From the NCBI GenBank assembly GCA_036429605.1, contig CM071591.1, positions 1,054,001-1,118,000 of the forward strand: a stretch of DNA of 64,000 nucleotides, given 5' to 3'. Each line of letters opens with the position of its first letter. Positions within the stretch are counted from its first letter, which is position 1. Source of the DNA: Cladobotryum mycophilum (taxonomy: Eukaryota > Ascomycota > Sordariomycetes > Hypocreales > Hypocreaceae). The translations under genes were made by a program, and so were the position numbers. Of this stretch, positions 1 through 12,630 are shown one piece after another. The notes beneath the pieces are model-generated. The model ran no database searches. It had not been told where the DNA came from and saw only the letters and a program-made list of their open reading frames with translations.

Positions 1-1479
1 GAAAGACATGGTAAGCTGTTTGCGTCCTTTCGATACATACTATTTCTGATTTAGCTTTAGATCAAGGAGACTTCGGACAAGGTTAGGAGGGCATGTGATC
101 TCCTTGAAGAGAACTGAGGCTAGAACGTCTTGCTTGTACAGTTAGTTACATAGGAAATTCACTGGCACATAGCTACATCCCCTTGCAAACTGTAGTCTTG
201 TTCTTATCTCGGATATCTAATTAACGTAGTAGCGGAACTCGATGCATGATTTGCCGACATAAATGTGATATTTTCTCATTATCTCGGTTCCATGCCCTGG
301 CTAAACTGGTAATAAAAATCGCTTAATAGTGATGTGTTTGTTAATTTACCCCCTTGGTCAAAATGGTGTGCCTCATTCGTCTATCTGCCTACCATGTCGA
401 GGATATCTTCACTCCTTGTTGCTGAGGCGCTCCCAAAACACCGACCCAACGAATTTCCGCCATAAACCCCCTAGTTATAAAAAGGCAGGGTGTGCACAGA
501 TAACGTTGCATTGAATAGTGTGAATGTGATGTGGAGAGTGGCGTTATCGGAGGAGCGACTTAGGCGCCCGGAAGAGAATGAGGCTCACCGAATCTCCCGT
601 GTTATTAGAACATGTGTCGAAGGATCCAGCCCATCCAGGCAGGGCTACAGCCTCATTTGGTTGTTCAATACAGGAATCTTGCGGGAAAGTCTGACACAGT
701 ATATCTGATTTGATGTTGACCCCGCCAATAGAATCGTGGGATCACGAAAGGATCACATAATCCTTCTGAAAAGGATTCGTATTGGTATTCGGGTTACGGT
801 TCACTAATAGCTGGGTAGTTTTTAATTCAGTTACATACTTTATTAGCAACTTGTACTTCTAGGAATCGGGGTAATCTATTGATGCCTAGTTAGCTGTCTA
901 ATTGTATGTGTCATGGTGGGAGGGATCAAAGGGCACCGTGGCTGATTTATGCGGCCTTTATGCCCTGACTGGGAATCCTCTTACAAATAACGTTACTTGT
1001 CAGCCACAAAAGGTTCTGGGCTATTGAAGTTTGTGGCACCGTTGATGTACCCCTGCGTGTTGAGCGGCGAGGCTGAGACGTGGGGGAGACAGCTCCTACA
1101 TGCTGGGCACCATGATGACCCTAGCAGAGGAGTAGGTTAGGAAACTCCGAGTAACGCAATCTTGATACATTGGTATACTAGATTTTGATAGGTTGACATC
1201 CAATCGTCATGAGCATAAGCTTTGGCATGCTGCGATGCAGTGTTAAGAGACTTCCTTTGCCTATTCAGGGATGCAGACATCCAGTACGAGTGGGATCATG
1301 AGATGTGGTACAAAAAGCCACCATGAAAACAGGAAATTTTTAACTATATAGCCATCTATTCTTCTTCATGTGTAACCCTACTGGCTGTCCCTGCTACTAT
1401 CTCTCTTATTCCTTTCTCTTCTTTTCCAGATTTTATTCAACATATACAGCTTCAAGCACATAGACAATAGACTTGGAAG
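1..1479. other. Intergenic region upstream of the PKS
   Basis: No gene can be supported here. The open frames are short, lack recognisable motifs and show no splice continuation. The last 150 bases contain the likely PKS core promoter. Confidence 0.6.
1341..1436 (+). promoter_or_regulatory. Likely core promoter of the PKS
   Basis: A TATATA element lies at 1345-1350, followed by a long pyrimidine-rich tract (about 1380-1436), the usual layout before filamentous-fungal start sites. The PKS ATG follows at 1480. The transcription start itself cannot be seen. Confidence 0.45.
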
Positions 1480-4400
1480 ATGGCTCCTTACATCTTGAAT
1501 GACACTCCTGATCGTTCAGACACCTCCACAAATGGCGATGAACAGTACATCGATGACCACGAAAATGGAACGAACGATCGAACAAATGGGTATGGCATCA
1601 ATGTTATGAGGCGTCAAAGATAAGGACACTTACTGACTGCTGCTGATAGAAACGATTCAACGTCCGATGGGCCATCAAATGGACCCATCCCAATTGCCAT
1701 CATCGGCATGGGAATGAGATTACCTGGCGGCTGCCATGATGCCGGGTCATTCTGGCAATTTCTTCTCGACAAGAGGGAGGGAATGATTCCTGTCCCAAGC
1801 ACACGATGGAACATGGAGGGCTTTCACGATACCACGGGGCGACCTGGCACCATCAAAGCCAAGGAGGGGAATTTTCTGGACATTGATCTCGGCGCATTTG
1901 ATGCTGACTTCTGGTCAATGACTGAAGCTCAGATTGAACAGGCTGACCCTCAACAACGTCTCCTTTTGGAAACGGTCTATGAGGCAGTGGAGAATGCTGG
2001 CGAGAAGAACATTAGGGGTAGAAATATTGGTGTTTACACTGGTCTTTTCGCAGAAGTATGTCCTTGACTTTGAGCGCTTGAGAAGAACAAAGACTAACCT
2101 CGAACAGGACTGGATAGAGATGCACTCAAAGGATTCCGAACCGCAGACCTTCTTCGGATACACTGGCCATTTTGACTTGATGGACAGTAACCTCATTTCC
2201 TACGAATTTGACTGGAAAGGGCCTAGGTTAGTAGAGTCCAGAGATGTGATGGGCGGAAATAGGCACTGATCGTGATATAGCATGACTTTCAAGACTGGAT
2301 GTTCGGCCTCTATGGTTGCTCTTGACACGGCTTGCAAGGCTATTGCTACCGGAGACTGCGAATCTGCTATCGTTGGCGGCACAAACTTGGTGCTTAGTCC
2401 TGCGCTGTCGAGTGTCTTGAGCGCCTACGGAGTCAATTCGGCTGAGGGACGTAGCCGGCCGTTTGATGCCGACGCAGGCGGATATGGAAGAGGCGAGGCC
2501 GTTTCAGCTCTCTTTGTTAAGAGATTGGACCATGCCATTCGAGACGGTAACCCAATTCGAGCTGTTACTCGCGCGACACTCTGCAATGATGATGGAAAGA
2601 CGCCTGGTATCACCCAGCCCAACAGCTATGCCCACGAGGCACTTATTCGGGCGGCATACAAGTCTGCTGGACTCGAGTCTAAGCATCATGAGACCGGCTA
2701 CTTTGAGTGCCATGGCACGGGTACTGCTGTCGGTGATCCACTCGAAGCTAATGCAGTCGCTCGTGTTTTTGGCGAGCATGGTATGATCATCGGGTCTGTA
2801 AAGTCCAATGTCGGCCACTCAGAATCTGCCAGTGGCAACACTTCTATCATCAAGGGTATTCTGGCCCTGGAAAACCTCATCATCCCTCCCAATGTCAACT
2901 TCAACACTCCCAACCCCAAGATCCCTTGGGAAGAAGCCAAGCTCAGGGTGGCTACTGAGCCGCTTCCATGGCCCACTGAGCGCCAGGAGCGTCTCAGCGT
3001 AAACTCCTTTGGTATTGGGGGCTCAAACTCGCACGTCATTTTGGAGTCTGCTAGGTTCCATGGAGTTGAGAGGCCAAAGGCCATTACGGAGGCGGAAATC
3101 CCCAGACTTGAGTTGCTTCTGTTCTCCGCCAAGAATAATACTTCTCTTCAGAACTCGGTGGAGAAGCACTCCCAATACTTGGAGAAGCATGGGCCTAGCC
3201 GCCTCCGTGATATGGCCTACACGCTTGCCAACCGAAGAGACCATTACGAACAGCGAACTTTTGCCATATCGGATGGAGACGAACCCCTCATCGCGCAGCC
3301 TACCACCAAGAGCAAGAATGAAGTCAGGCCTTTGGTTTTTGCCTTTACCGGTCAGGGTGCCCAGTGGGCTGAGATGGGCAGTCAATTGATTGAAGATTTC
3401 CCCTCGGTCAAGGCAAACATTGCTGAGATGGACAACATTCTTTCTCATTGTCGCATCCCCCCACCTTGGAGCCTTTACGAGGAGCTCTCCAAGCCCAAGC
3501 TCAAGAGCCGAGTTGGCAAGGCCGAATTCTCTCAGCCTCTATGCACCGCCATTCAGATTGTCCTGGTTGACCTTTTGAGATTGTGGGGCATCACTCCCCA
3601 AGCTGTAGCCGGTCACTCAAGTGGTGAAATCGCTGCTGCATATGCCACGGGTAGTCTCACTAAGAAGGAGGCCATTTTGTCCGCCTATTTCCGTGGCTAC
3701 GTCACGAAGGAGCGTCTTGCAGATGGTTCCATGGCTGCTATCGGCCTCGGTGCCGAAAAGGTGCGGCCATACCTCACCAAGGGTGTCGTGGTCGCTTGTG
3801 AGAACAGTCCTGAGAGCACCACCGTTTCCGGAGACCGCGAAGCCGTCGAGGCTCTCATTTCTACTATTCGAAGCCAAGCGCCCGAAGTCTTCACCCGTAT
3901 GTTGCAGGTCGATAATGCCTATCACTCGCATCACATGAAGGCCTACGGGGCGGCCTATGAAGTTTCCATCAAGGAGATCAAGTCGGCAGACACCCCCACG
4001 CTTCCCTTCTTCTCTTCCGTCACTGGAAAGAAGTATACATCCCCTGGCGTGTTTGATGCCTCCTACTGGCGGAGCAACCTAGAGCGCCCCGTTCTTTTCC
4101 ACACTGCCATTCGCAACATCATCACAGAGTTTAAGAATCCCGTCGTGGTTGAGGTTGGACCTCACTCCGCCCTCGCCGGACCGTTGCGACAAATCTTCCA
4201 GTCTCAGGGTGCCAACTACACATACATCCCCTCTCTTCAGCGTGGAAAGGATGACACCGAATCCATGTACACTTGCTTGGGATCTCTGTGGTGCAACAAC
4301 TTTGACGTCAACTTTGACGCCGTGAACCCCATTGGCAATGTCCTAACAGATTTGCCGTCCTACTCTTGGGATCACACCAAGAGCTACTGGAAGGAGAGCC

Positions 4401-7400
4401 GCATGTCTCGGGAGTGGCGTGAGCGCAAGTTCATTCCCCACGAGACTCTCGGTGTCCGACTCCCGGGCACTAGCCACCTTGAGCCAACATGGCGAAATGT
4501 GGTAACCTTGAACAAAGCTGGATGGGTACGAGACCACGTCGTCGGCAGTGATGTTGTTTTCCCAGGTGCCGGCTACGTTGCCATGGCCGGTGAGGCTATT
4601 CGTCAGCTAACTGGAAGATCTGACTATTCCGTCCGTGGCCTGGCTATCAAGACTGCCATGATATTCCACGAGTCCAAGGAGAACGACGTCCTCACCACTC
4701 TCAAGAAGTCCAAACTCACATCCAAGGATGAGTCTGAGTGGTGGGAGTTTCATGTCACATCTTTCAACGGTTCGACCTGGAACGAGCACTGCTCTGGTCG
4801 AGTGAAGGCTGGTCCCGTTCACAACATGGAGACCAGAGTCGTTACTCAGCCCAACTTCCCCAGGAAGGTGTCTGCAAAACGTTGGTACAACACCATGCAG
4901 AAGATTGGTTTCACCTATGGCCCTACATTCCGTGGTCTCAAAGATATTTCCGTTAACCCCATTACTTATGAGGCAACCGCTACTATTGAGAATGTCTTCC
5001 GTGAGGATGAGTCTTTTTACGAACTTCACCCATGCGAGATTGACAAGCTTCTCCAGTTAATGACGGTTACTCAACACGGAGGTGATCCCACAATGTTCAA
5101 GCAGCTTAGCATGCCCACATATATTGATGAGGTCTACATCTCCGCCGGTGGTGCCAAAGAGTTCCGTGTTACAGCCACATCACAAACCGACCATCTAGAC
5201 ACCTGGTCCGGTAACTGTCTTGGTACTGCCGATGGAAAGGTCGTATTCGAACTCAAGAGCTTGAGCGTGTCCGCCATGGGCGCTAGCGCAGACGCTGAGG
5301 AGAAGCCCAAGAATGCCGTCGAACTGGTGTGGAAGCCAGATGTTGATTTCCTCGACACCAAAGAACTCATGCATACACCTCTGGATCTTCGCCAATACCT
5401 TATGGACCTCGAGAAGTACTTCTTCGTTTTGGCTCTAGAGACCGTCCTGGAAATTGCAGCCATAGAGACCAAGGAGAACCACCTTGTCAAGTTCCGTGAT
5501 TGGCTCAACCGCTTTGTCGAAGAGGGTTCCGAGGGCAAAAATAAGCTTCTGCCTGAGGGTAAAGAGATCGCCGCTTTGAGTGACAAGGAACGTAGGGATC
5601 TCCTCAAATCCATGACGGGCGAGTTCAATTCGAGCCCTGTGGTTGCTGTCGCAACAGCTCTGCGCCGTGTCCACGAGAACGCCAAGGCCCGTTACGAAGG
5701 CACCGTTGACACGCTCGACTTCCTCATGGAAGGCGGTGTCCTGACCCAGATCTACGCCTTCTTTGACAACAACTGGGATTACTCGCCTCTCCTCCAGGCT
5801 ATCGGCCACAAGAAACCCACGCTCCGCGTTCTCGAGATTGGTGCCGGTACTGGTGGTACCACTTCTAACCTACTCGACGGTTTGAGATCCGAGTTTGGCG
5901 AGTGCCTCTACTCCAAGTATAGCTACACTGACATCTCCGCCGGTTTCTTTGTCGCTGCCAAGGAGCGCTTCAAGGACTACCCCAATATTGAATTCCAGGT
6001 CCTTGATATCAGCAAGGATCCTATCGAGCAGGGCTTCGAAGAAGGTGGATACGATCTTATCTTGGCTGCCAACGTTATTCATGCCACCCCCGTCTTCAGG
6101 ATACCTTGAGGAATGTCCGGAAGCTGCTCCACCCCCAGGGCCGTCTCCTTTTGCAGGAGCTTGATATGCAGGCCAGATGGATGGGCTTCATCATGGGGGG
6201 CTTCTCTGGTTGGTGGCTCGGAGATGTTGACGGCCGTCCTGACCAGCCCTACGTCTCTCCAGAGAGGTGGGACAAGGAACTGAAGGCTAGTGGCTTTTCC
6301 GGTGTTGATGCTGTAGCTTATGATAACGACCATCCGTACCAGGTCTGTTCCACTATGATTGCTGGGGTTGCCCAGGAGCCACTTGAGAAGAATCCTGTTA
6401 CTCTCCTCTATCGCAACGAAGTCGGCGAGGATATCCTGCGATTCAAGGATGCCTTTGAAGAATCCGGTCACGCCGTCACGCTCTCCGCATTCGGCAGTGA
6501 CATCACTCCTGATCAGGATATCGTTGCTCTCCTGGAACTTGATACTCCATTCATCAACGAGATTAGTGAATCCGACTTTGACCTCTTTATGGATCTCCTC
6601 AAGGGGTTGGACATTGCCAAGGTCGTGTGGCTCACCCGTTCTTCTTCCATGGGCGTCAGCGACCCTCGATTCGCTCAGATCCTCGGATTGGCGAGAACTC
6701 TGCGATCCGAGAGGCACGTTAGCTTCACCACTTTCGAGATCGACAACGTTTCTTCCCCCGCTGCTCTTACCAAGACTGTTCAGGTCTATGAGCAAGTCTA
6801 TAAGCCAGACAATGACCCCGAAATTGATCCCGACTACGAATTCGCTCTCAAGGATAGTGTTGTTTACATGTCCAGATACCACTGGTTCTCGGTCCCCGAG
6901 CAGCTTTCCACTACCAGCAAGGATGTCGTTGACAAGTACCTCGTGATTGGCCAGAAGGGCATGATTGACAGCCTCCGCTGGGAAGAAAACCTTAGGGTCA
7001 AGAGGGCGCTGAAGAATGGAGAGGTTCGTGTCAAGCCTCACACCGTTGGTGTCAACTTCCGAGACGTTCTTCAGACCCAGGGTGTCGTTGATGGTGATGA
7101 CCTAGGAGGTGAATGCTCCGGTACCATCACCGAGGTTGGCCCCGGTGTGGTAGACTTCAAAGTCGGCGACCGGGTCTTTGTTGTTGAATCCTACTGCTTC
7201 TCTAACCAAATCATTACTCACCAGGATCTCATGGCGAAGATTCCCGATGGCCTCAGTATGGAAGGCGCCGCTACCATGTCCACGGTCTTCACAACCGTCA
7301 TTTATGCCCTTTGCCATCTGCGCCGGCTGCAGAAGGGCGAGACTATTCTCATTCATTCAGCTTGTGGCGGTGTCGGTATTGCCTCAATCCAGATCGCTCA

Positions 7401-9149
7401 GATGGTCGGAGCCAAGATCTTTGCCACTGTCGGCAATGAAGAAAAGGTCAAGTACCTCATAGATAACTTTGGCCTGCCTCGAGAGCAAATCTTCGACTCT
7501 CACAGCAATAAGTTCGTCAACGATGTGATGGCTGCCACCAACGGCCGTGGTGTTGACGTTGCCTTGAACTCGCTTGCCGGAGAGCTTCTCCACGCCACCT
7601 GGTCTTGCATTGCCCCCTTCGGTTGCATGATTGAGATTGGAAAGCGTGATTTCTATGGCCATGGTAAGCTGGACATGTTCCAGTTCACGGTCAACCGATC
7701 ATTCATCGGTCTCGATGCCCGGCACATTCAATCTGAACGTCCCGAGGTCTGCGGCCAGATGCTCCGAGAGTGCGCCAAGTACTTTGAAGAGGGCCACCTG
7801 AAGCCCATCCAGACATACAAGAACTTCCCCGCCACAGAGGTGTCCGAGGCTTTCCGGCACATGCAGCGAGGCACTCATATCGGCAAGTTCACCGTGACGA
7901 TGCCCGAGGACTTTAGTGAGCTTCCCATTACTCAGCGCCAGCCCAGCTTGAACCTTCAGCCCGACGCGAGTTATTTCCTTGTCGGCGGTCTTGGTGGTGT
8001 CGGTAGATCCATTGCTTCGTGGTTCGTCAAGAACGGGGCGAAGAACCTCGTCTTCCTCTCCCGATCCGGGCGATCAGAAAAGGTAGAGGACTTTTGTCAA
8101 GAGTTGGAAGTTCTTGGTTGCAATGTGCAAGTCTTTAAGGGATCTGTTGCCAATGTTAATGATGTCAGGAGAGTTGTTGCCGAGGCTTCCAAGCCTATTC
8201 GTGGTGTCATTCAACTCTCCATGGCCCTTCAGGTATGTCGTATTGTCATCTCCCAGTACTCCACGACCATGTTACTAACTTGTCACAGGATCGCGCCATC
8301 GACACCATAACTTACGAGGACTGGTACACTGCCATCAGGCCCAAGGTCGATGGTACCTGGAACCTGCACAATTCTCTGGGCGACAATCTTGACTTCTTTG
8401 TCATGTTCAGTTCCACGAGTGGTCTCATGGGCCAATATGGCCAGTCCAACTATGCAGCAGCCAATTGCTTCTTGGATGCATTCACACAATACCGTCACTC
8501 CAATGGCCTCGCCGCCTCGGTGATAGATCTCGGTGTGATGGAGGAAGTGGGTTTCGTGGCCGAGTCTGCCTCTCTTCTTGACTACTTCCGATTCCTTGAT
8601 GCCAATCTTCTTAGTGAGGAAGATATGAGAGAGTGTGTGAGACTCGCCATCGCGCGATCCTTCCCTGCTCGCGGCGAGAAGTCGACTCAGACCTATAGTA
8701 ACCCTAGCGAGATTTCCATTGGCGTGTTGTCATATATGCCCCTGTCTGATCCCAACAATCGTATCATCTGGAAGCGAGATCGTCGATTCTCAGTGTATCG
8801 AAACATCGAATCGACGTCATCCAAAGCTGCCACGACGGATGAGGGTCTCAAATCCTTCCTTCTTACTATTTCTTCTCGAGGCACAAGTGGTCTTGGTGAA
8901 GAGGCCGTTCTCTTTTTGGCAAAGGAGATCGGAAAGACACTTTACGGATTCATGATGAAGGATCCCGAAGATATGGAGTTGGATTCGCCACTTGGCTCGC
9001 TCGGTCTCGACAGTTTGGTGGCCATTGAGTTGAGGAACTGGTACAGGACGCAGATTGGCTTCGACATTAGTATCTTGGAGATTATGCAGAGCACTTTGAG
9101 GGGTCTAGGCAACAAGGCCCTTGAGTCGTTGGTTGCCAAGCATACTTGA
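1480..9149 (+). CDS. Highly reducing type I polyketide synthase (KS-AT-DH-cMT-ER-KR-ACP), frame interrupted once
   Basis: Iterative enzyme expected to build a reduced, alpha-methylated polyketide chain in the cytosol. Exons are 1480-1589, 1650-2055, 2108-2226, 2281-8232 and 8289-9149; all four introns are GT..AG, 52-60 bp, and every join keeps phase. The product would be about 2482 aa. Visible sites: KS Cys about 219 (TGCSAS), HGTGT His about 356 and GHSE His about 391; AT Ser about 658 (GHSSGE); DH His about 964 and Asp about 1133; methyltransferase GAGTGG near 1400; ER nucleotide motif HSACGGVG near 1904; KR GGLGGVG near 2114 with Tyr about 2251; ACP Ser about 2438 (LDSL). All domains look catalytically complete and there is no thioesterase or C-terminal reductase, so release must be in trans or spontaneous. 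Oddity: inside the methyltransferase domain the frame slips by one base at a five-C run (6087-6091), giving TGA at 6107; the continuing frame resumes at once. The total length is one base short of a multiple of three, which fits a single-base loss or a sequencing error. Confidence 0.95.
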
Positions 9150-10164
9150 GGTCGATCGAATCAAGTTAAACCGTTTTGGATAAAGGCGATGCTCGCTAAG
9201 GGTTAGGTCTCTTTCGGCGTTTGGATCATAGTCAGTACACCTTACGAGAATTCTTTTTGAACCTGTAAATACATAGATTCGATTATGCAGATGTTTAGTT
9301 TGCCCCTTTCTAGTTACGCGATCAGTAACGGACGCTTTACATACCAACATACAACACAGAGAGACGAGACGGATAGATGCGTTCAATGCGGTTTTATTAT
9401 CATTAGATAATTAAAAATAATAATGAAGGCTCTGATTGGGCCTATGTAGCCCAAAATCGATGATTTCAGAGTAGCCAGGGAGTGAACACCCAGCAATCCG
9501 GATCACAACCCCAGACAATAGAAGCAAACAATTCTCAAGCAAACAATTCTTGAGTAAACAAAGCCCCTCATTTCCAGAAGCTTCTAACATAAATGATAAA
9601 ACCAATCTATAAAACGTTCATCTTGTTTTTGGATTTCTGACTCGCCGGCTATCCATTTCATCATGCGCCTCGTTCAACACGATCTATATCATATCATTTC
9701 CGTCTGATCACACTTTCGCGTCATATCCTGCCAAAGCGAAAATGCCCAGGTCCACCGAGAGAGTATCGCCATCAAGTTGATCCAGGAATGAAGGCGTTCC
9801 TTTCATCCGAAACGAAAGTCTGCCCAGGCAAAACGAAACAACGAACAGATTGCGTCGTGACATTCGCGGTTATAGACGAGGGAATCGATCTACGGCCCGG
9901 AGAAGAGAAGCGAAGCTTATATGCACCGGGCTTGTCGAAGAAGTGTTCAGGGCAGTTGGCGTCCAAAAACGAGATCACCTGCTCTGCTTCAACAGCTGCG
10001 TTGAGAGGTGCGTCAGGGAAGGGATCTGGAATGCCACCTCATGGACCCAGTGGGGATCATTCGTTGCCACCTGTTCGTTATTAGAGGATGCTCGAGACGC
10101 TTGTCGGCAATATGGGAATGCATTCTGTTTACCAGCCACAACCATTATCATCTGCATCATTCTC
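9150..10164. other. Intergenic or uncertain 5' region
   Basis: No firm gene. An ATG at 9742 opens a frame in phase with the next gene but meets TGA at 9778-9780. The same frame then stays open to 11130, so the neighbouring protein may have had a longer N terminus that is now interrupted. Alternatively this is untranslated leader. Confidence 0.4.
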
Positions 10165-11130
10165 ATGATGTATTTCAGGATCGATTCAGATCGGCCAATC
10201 CATCTCATCAACCAGTTGAGATTGTTCGACTTTACGAGAACCGCAATTGTACACTACCGCCCCAATAGTCCAACTATTTTCATGGTGGATTACCCCAGCC
10301 CTGTCGCCAGAGCCATGCCAGCAAGGGCCAGAAGAGAAGAGAGTTATAATAGAACAAACGAGCATGCTCAAGTCTCTGCTGAGAATGCGCTCGCGGCCGA
10401 GCAACTCATAGATGAGATGAGAGGCGTGGAAACGTCAAGCCGGCTTAATACACCCGATCAACTTCAGGTGCCCGATCAGCCTGAGGTACATGGTCTGCTT
10501 GATGTGCACGGTCTACCTGAAGTGCCCGACCAGCCTGAAGTGCAAGATCAACTTCAGGTTCCCAATCAACGCAAACAATCCCCAACACCATGCGTTCACG
10601 ACGCCACGCAAGTTCAACGCACCATCACCATCAGACGAAGTGACCTGTTGGCTCAATACGGCGAATTGCTAGACCGCATCCGCAACTCGCCGAGCGACTG
10701 GAGCGTTAAAATACCCATTCAGAAAGCCTTCAACGAGCACAATGTCCATGTCCTCCCGTCAGAAATCCGGGAGCGCCTGCGTATGTGGGCCTCGTTCACC
10801 AGTATGAACACGCTCAGGGGCTGGATTGACCAGGTCAAGGGAGACATGGAGGAGTATACCTGGACAGAGCAAATCCAGCTCTTGACGGAACCCATGAAGA
10901 AAGTTGTGGAGGGAATGTATTCCATCGCATCCAACTTGCGGGGTGCGCCGAATGGTGCCCTTCTAACAACGTTGGCAAACCAAACTGTCGAATGCTTTAA
11001 GGGATGCATCGAGCAACAAAGACGGATGGAAGAAATCCTGTTATCTGAAAATATAATGTTAGAACCGCGTGTGAAGGGAGAGCCCAGGCCAGACCCGTCA
11101 TTATTCTGGCAAAGTATCAAGACCGCTTAA
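10165..11130 (+). CDS. Unknown protein with hexapeptide repeats
   Basis: I do not recognise this protein. The frame is open without introns from 9781 to 11130. The first ATG is at 10165 (321 aa) and a second plausible start is at 10282 (282 aa, better context). It has three visible parts: an Arg/Glu-rich N-terminal stretch, a hydrophilic segment containing six hexapeptide repeats (10453-10560; PDQLQV, PDQPEV, HGLPEV type), and a C-terminal third that looks alpha-helical, with several amphipathic helices and a conserved-looking Trp/Arg pattern. There is no signal peptide and no catalytic motif. It sits head-to-tail after the PKS, 1 kb from the PKS stop and 1.5 kb before the FAD oxidase. Whether it belongs to the metabolite locus is unknown. 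Confidence 0.5.
   Translation: MMYFRIDSDRPIHLINQLRLFDFTRTAIVHYRPNSPTIFMVDYPSPVARAMPARARREESYNRTNEHAQVSAENALAAEQLIDEMRGVETSSRLNTPDQLQVPDQPEVHGLLDVHGLPEVPDQPEVQDQLQVPNQRKQSPTPCVHDATQVQRTITIRRSDLLAQYGELLDRIRNSPSDWSVKIPIQKAFNEHNVHVLPSEIRERLRMWASFTSMNTLRGWIDQVKGDMEEYTWTEQIQLLTEPMKKVVEGMYSIASNLRGAPNGALLTTLANQTVECFKGCIEQQRRMEEILLSENIMLEPRVKGEPRPDPSLFWQSIKTA
10453..10560 (+). repeat. Six in-frame 18-bp tandem repeats
   Basis: Six imperfect 18-base units run end to end, in frame with the surrounding coding sequence, and encode hexapeptides ending in Val (DQLQV, DQPEV, GLLDV, GLPEV, DQPEV, DQLQV). A seventh, degenerate unit follows. This is a coding minisatellite. Confidence 0.85.
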
Positions 11131-12630
11131 AATGTTCACGGCCAAGAGAGAGCGTGGTCATATCGTTGGTGATGATATTTAAGGATAGGGTCGCTGAATG
11201 GCGAGTACTGAGTTGATTGAGATATTTTGGGTTTTATGGCTACATTCCTTTCTTTTAGTTCATTTGCTAGTTAGGTTTGCCTTTGGAAAATGGATAGTTC
11301 CTTGTGCTCAACCTCCATCTGCGCAGTGTTGGATGCATCGCATTCGTGATCATGCCAGGACACTACTTCAACCATAGCTGATGGAACAGCTCTTGAATGT
11401 TCTTTCATTGATTGATCCGCTACCAGACGACAGCGGTTGAGTCCTACCTAAGAACACCTACATATCTATCGTAGGCCTCCGCATGACCCAGTGTTTCACC
11501 TATACACAGAAATTTGTGATTAATCGCAACGGTGGTCATGTCGCTGACCGCCCAAGCAACAGGAAGCATGTTTACCAACATCACATCTAGATGAGAAGAA
11601 ATCATCTACAAGACCACCACAGAAGTTTGCAATTCAAGCATGGCATCCTCCTTAGGGCTGGTGGCCAATGTAACGGGAAAGGCTTGATACGGAAGCTCAT
11701 GGTGGTGGCCCGCGGGACCCGTGTGAAAAGGACCGAATCCGAGATGCATGCCCTCACCGTACCGAATTTACCGACGGTTTTTGCCTCCGGTATCCATGGT
11801 CGTTATGGATGTGGGGATGTGAAATAAAAAAATAGTTGAAGATTGTGAAAGACTTGACGGCCAGCTCACGGGTTCATAGTTGACGTTACAAAATGCTGTC
11901 GCAACGACATTTGAACGACCTTTGTAAAGAAACAATCCATCGGCTCCTCCGACAATACAATGCTGGCCTTCTTCAACCTAATCAGATGATGTGTAAACAA
12001 TACGACGTTGGTGAGGAGATATTAGCCTATTAATTGTTTGTTTGCCTTCCCCGCAGAGAGTCCTACCACAAACATCCACCCCCAGCGTTCCATTGCATCT
12101 GATGGGCTAACTTCTTTCACAGCTTGAGCTCTTTTTCCATTACCATTCAAACCCATTCAAACCCCCTTTAGTTGCCCCAGATCGTTCCCCCGCACCACAT
12201 CTCCACCAAATTGACGTTGCTTTTAGACTTAAACCCCGGAAGCTAAAGGTCAAGGCCGTTGTTTTTTTAGACAAGGTTTATTTTGATCATGCCTATTGCC
12301 CACCGGCCAATGATAGTGTCAATGTAGGTCAAGAAATGGGACCTGCTTCCCCCTGGCTGTTCCTGACAGGAACCCAACCGACGATTTTTACCCCAGGTTC
12401 GTCGGTCGAAATGTCCAGATCTGGAGATAGTGCTTTCACATGTCTTGGATAATGGTCATGATACATTGAAAGGGAGGAGTCCAAACCGCGGATGTAACAA
12501 TGGGTCAAAGAAGAGCGAGTTCCGTTGGTGTTTCTGCTCGGTCTTGGAGAGTCATATAAGAGGCCAAAGGCCGCTGTAACCTTCCGTCCTGTGCACAGCA
12601 GCAATCATTGTTCGATCGAAGCTTGGCGCC
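11131..12630. other. Intergenic region
   Basis: About 1.5 kb with no supported gene. Short frames inside have no motifs or spliceable continuation. The distal end holds the TATA element of the FAD oxidase gene. Confidence 0.55.
12554..12560 (+). promoter_or_regulatory. TATA-like element of the FAD oxidase gene
   Basis: An ATATAAG element lies about 75 bases before the ATG at 12631, a normal distance for a fungal TATA box. Confidence 0.45.

Noticed and set aside
1708..2269. Separate small genes at the PKS 5' end
   Set aside because: They are exons 2 and 3 of the PKS; introns 1650/2055, 2108/2226 and 2281 join them in phase with KS motifs continuing.
2282..2302. KS active site looks unusual (Lys-Thr-Gly-Cys instead of Asp-Thr-Ala-Cys), suggesting a dead KS
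   Set aside because: The Cys, both His and the surrounding motifs are intact, and TGCSAS occurs in active fungal KS domains.
10126..10180. Intron at GTTTAC...TTTCAG in the hexapeptide-repeat gene
   Set aside because: Removing it brings a stop codon into frame at once.
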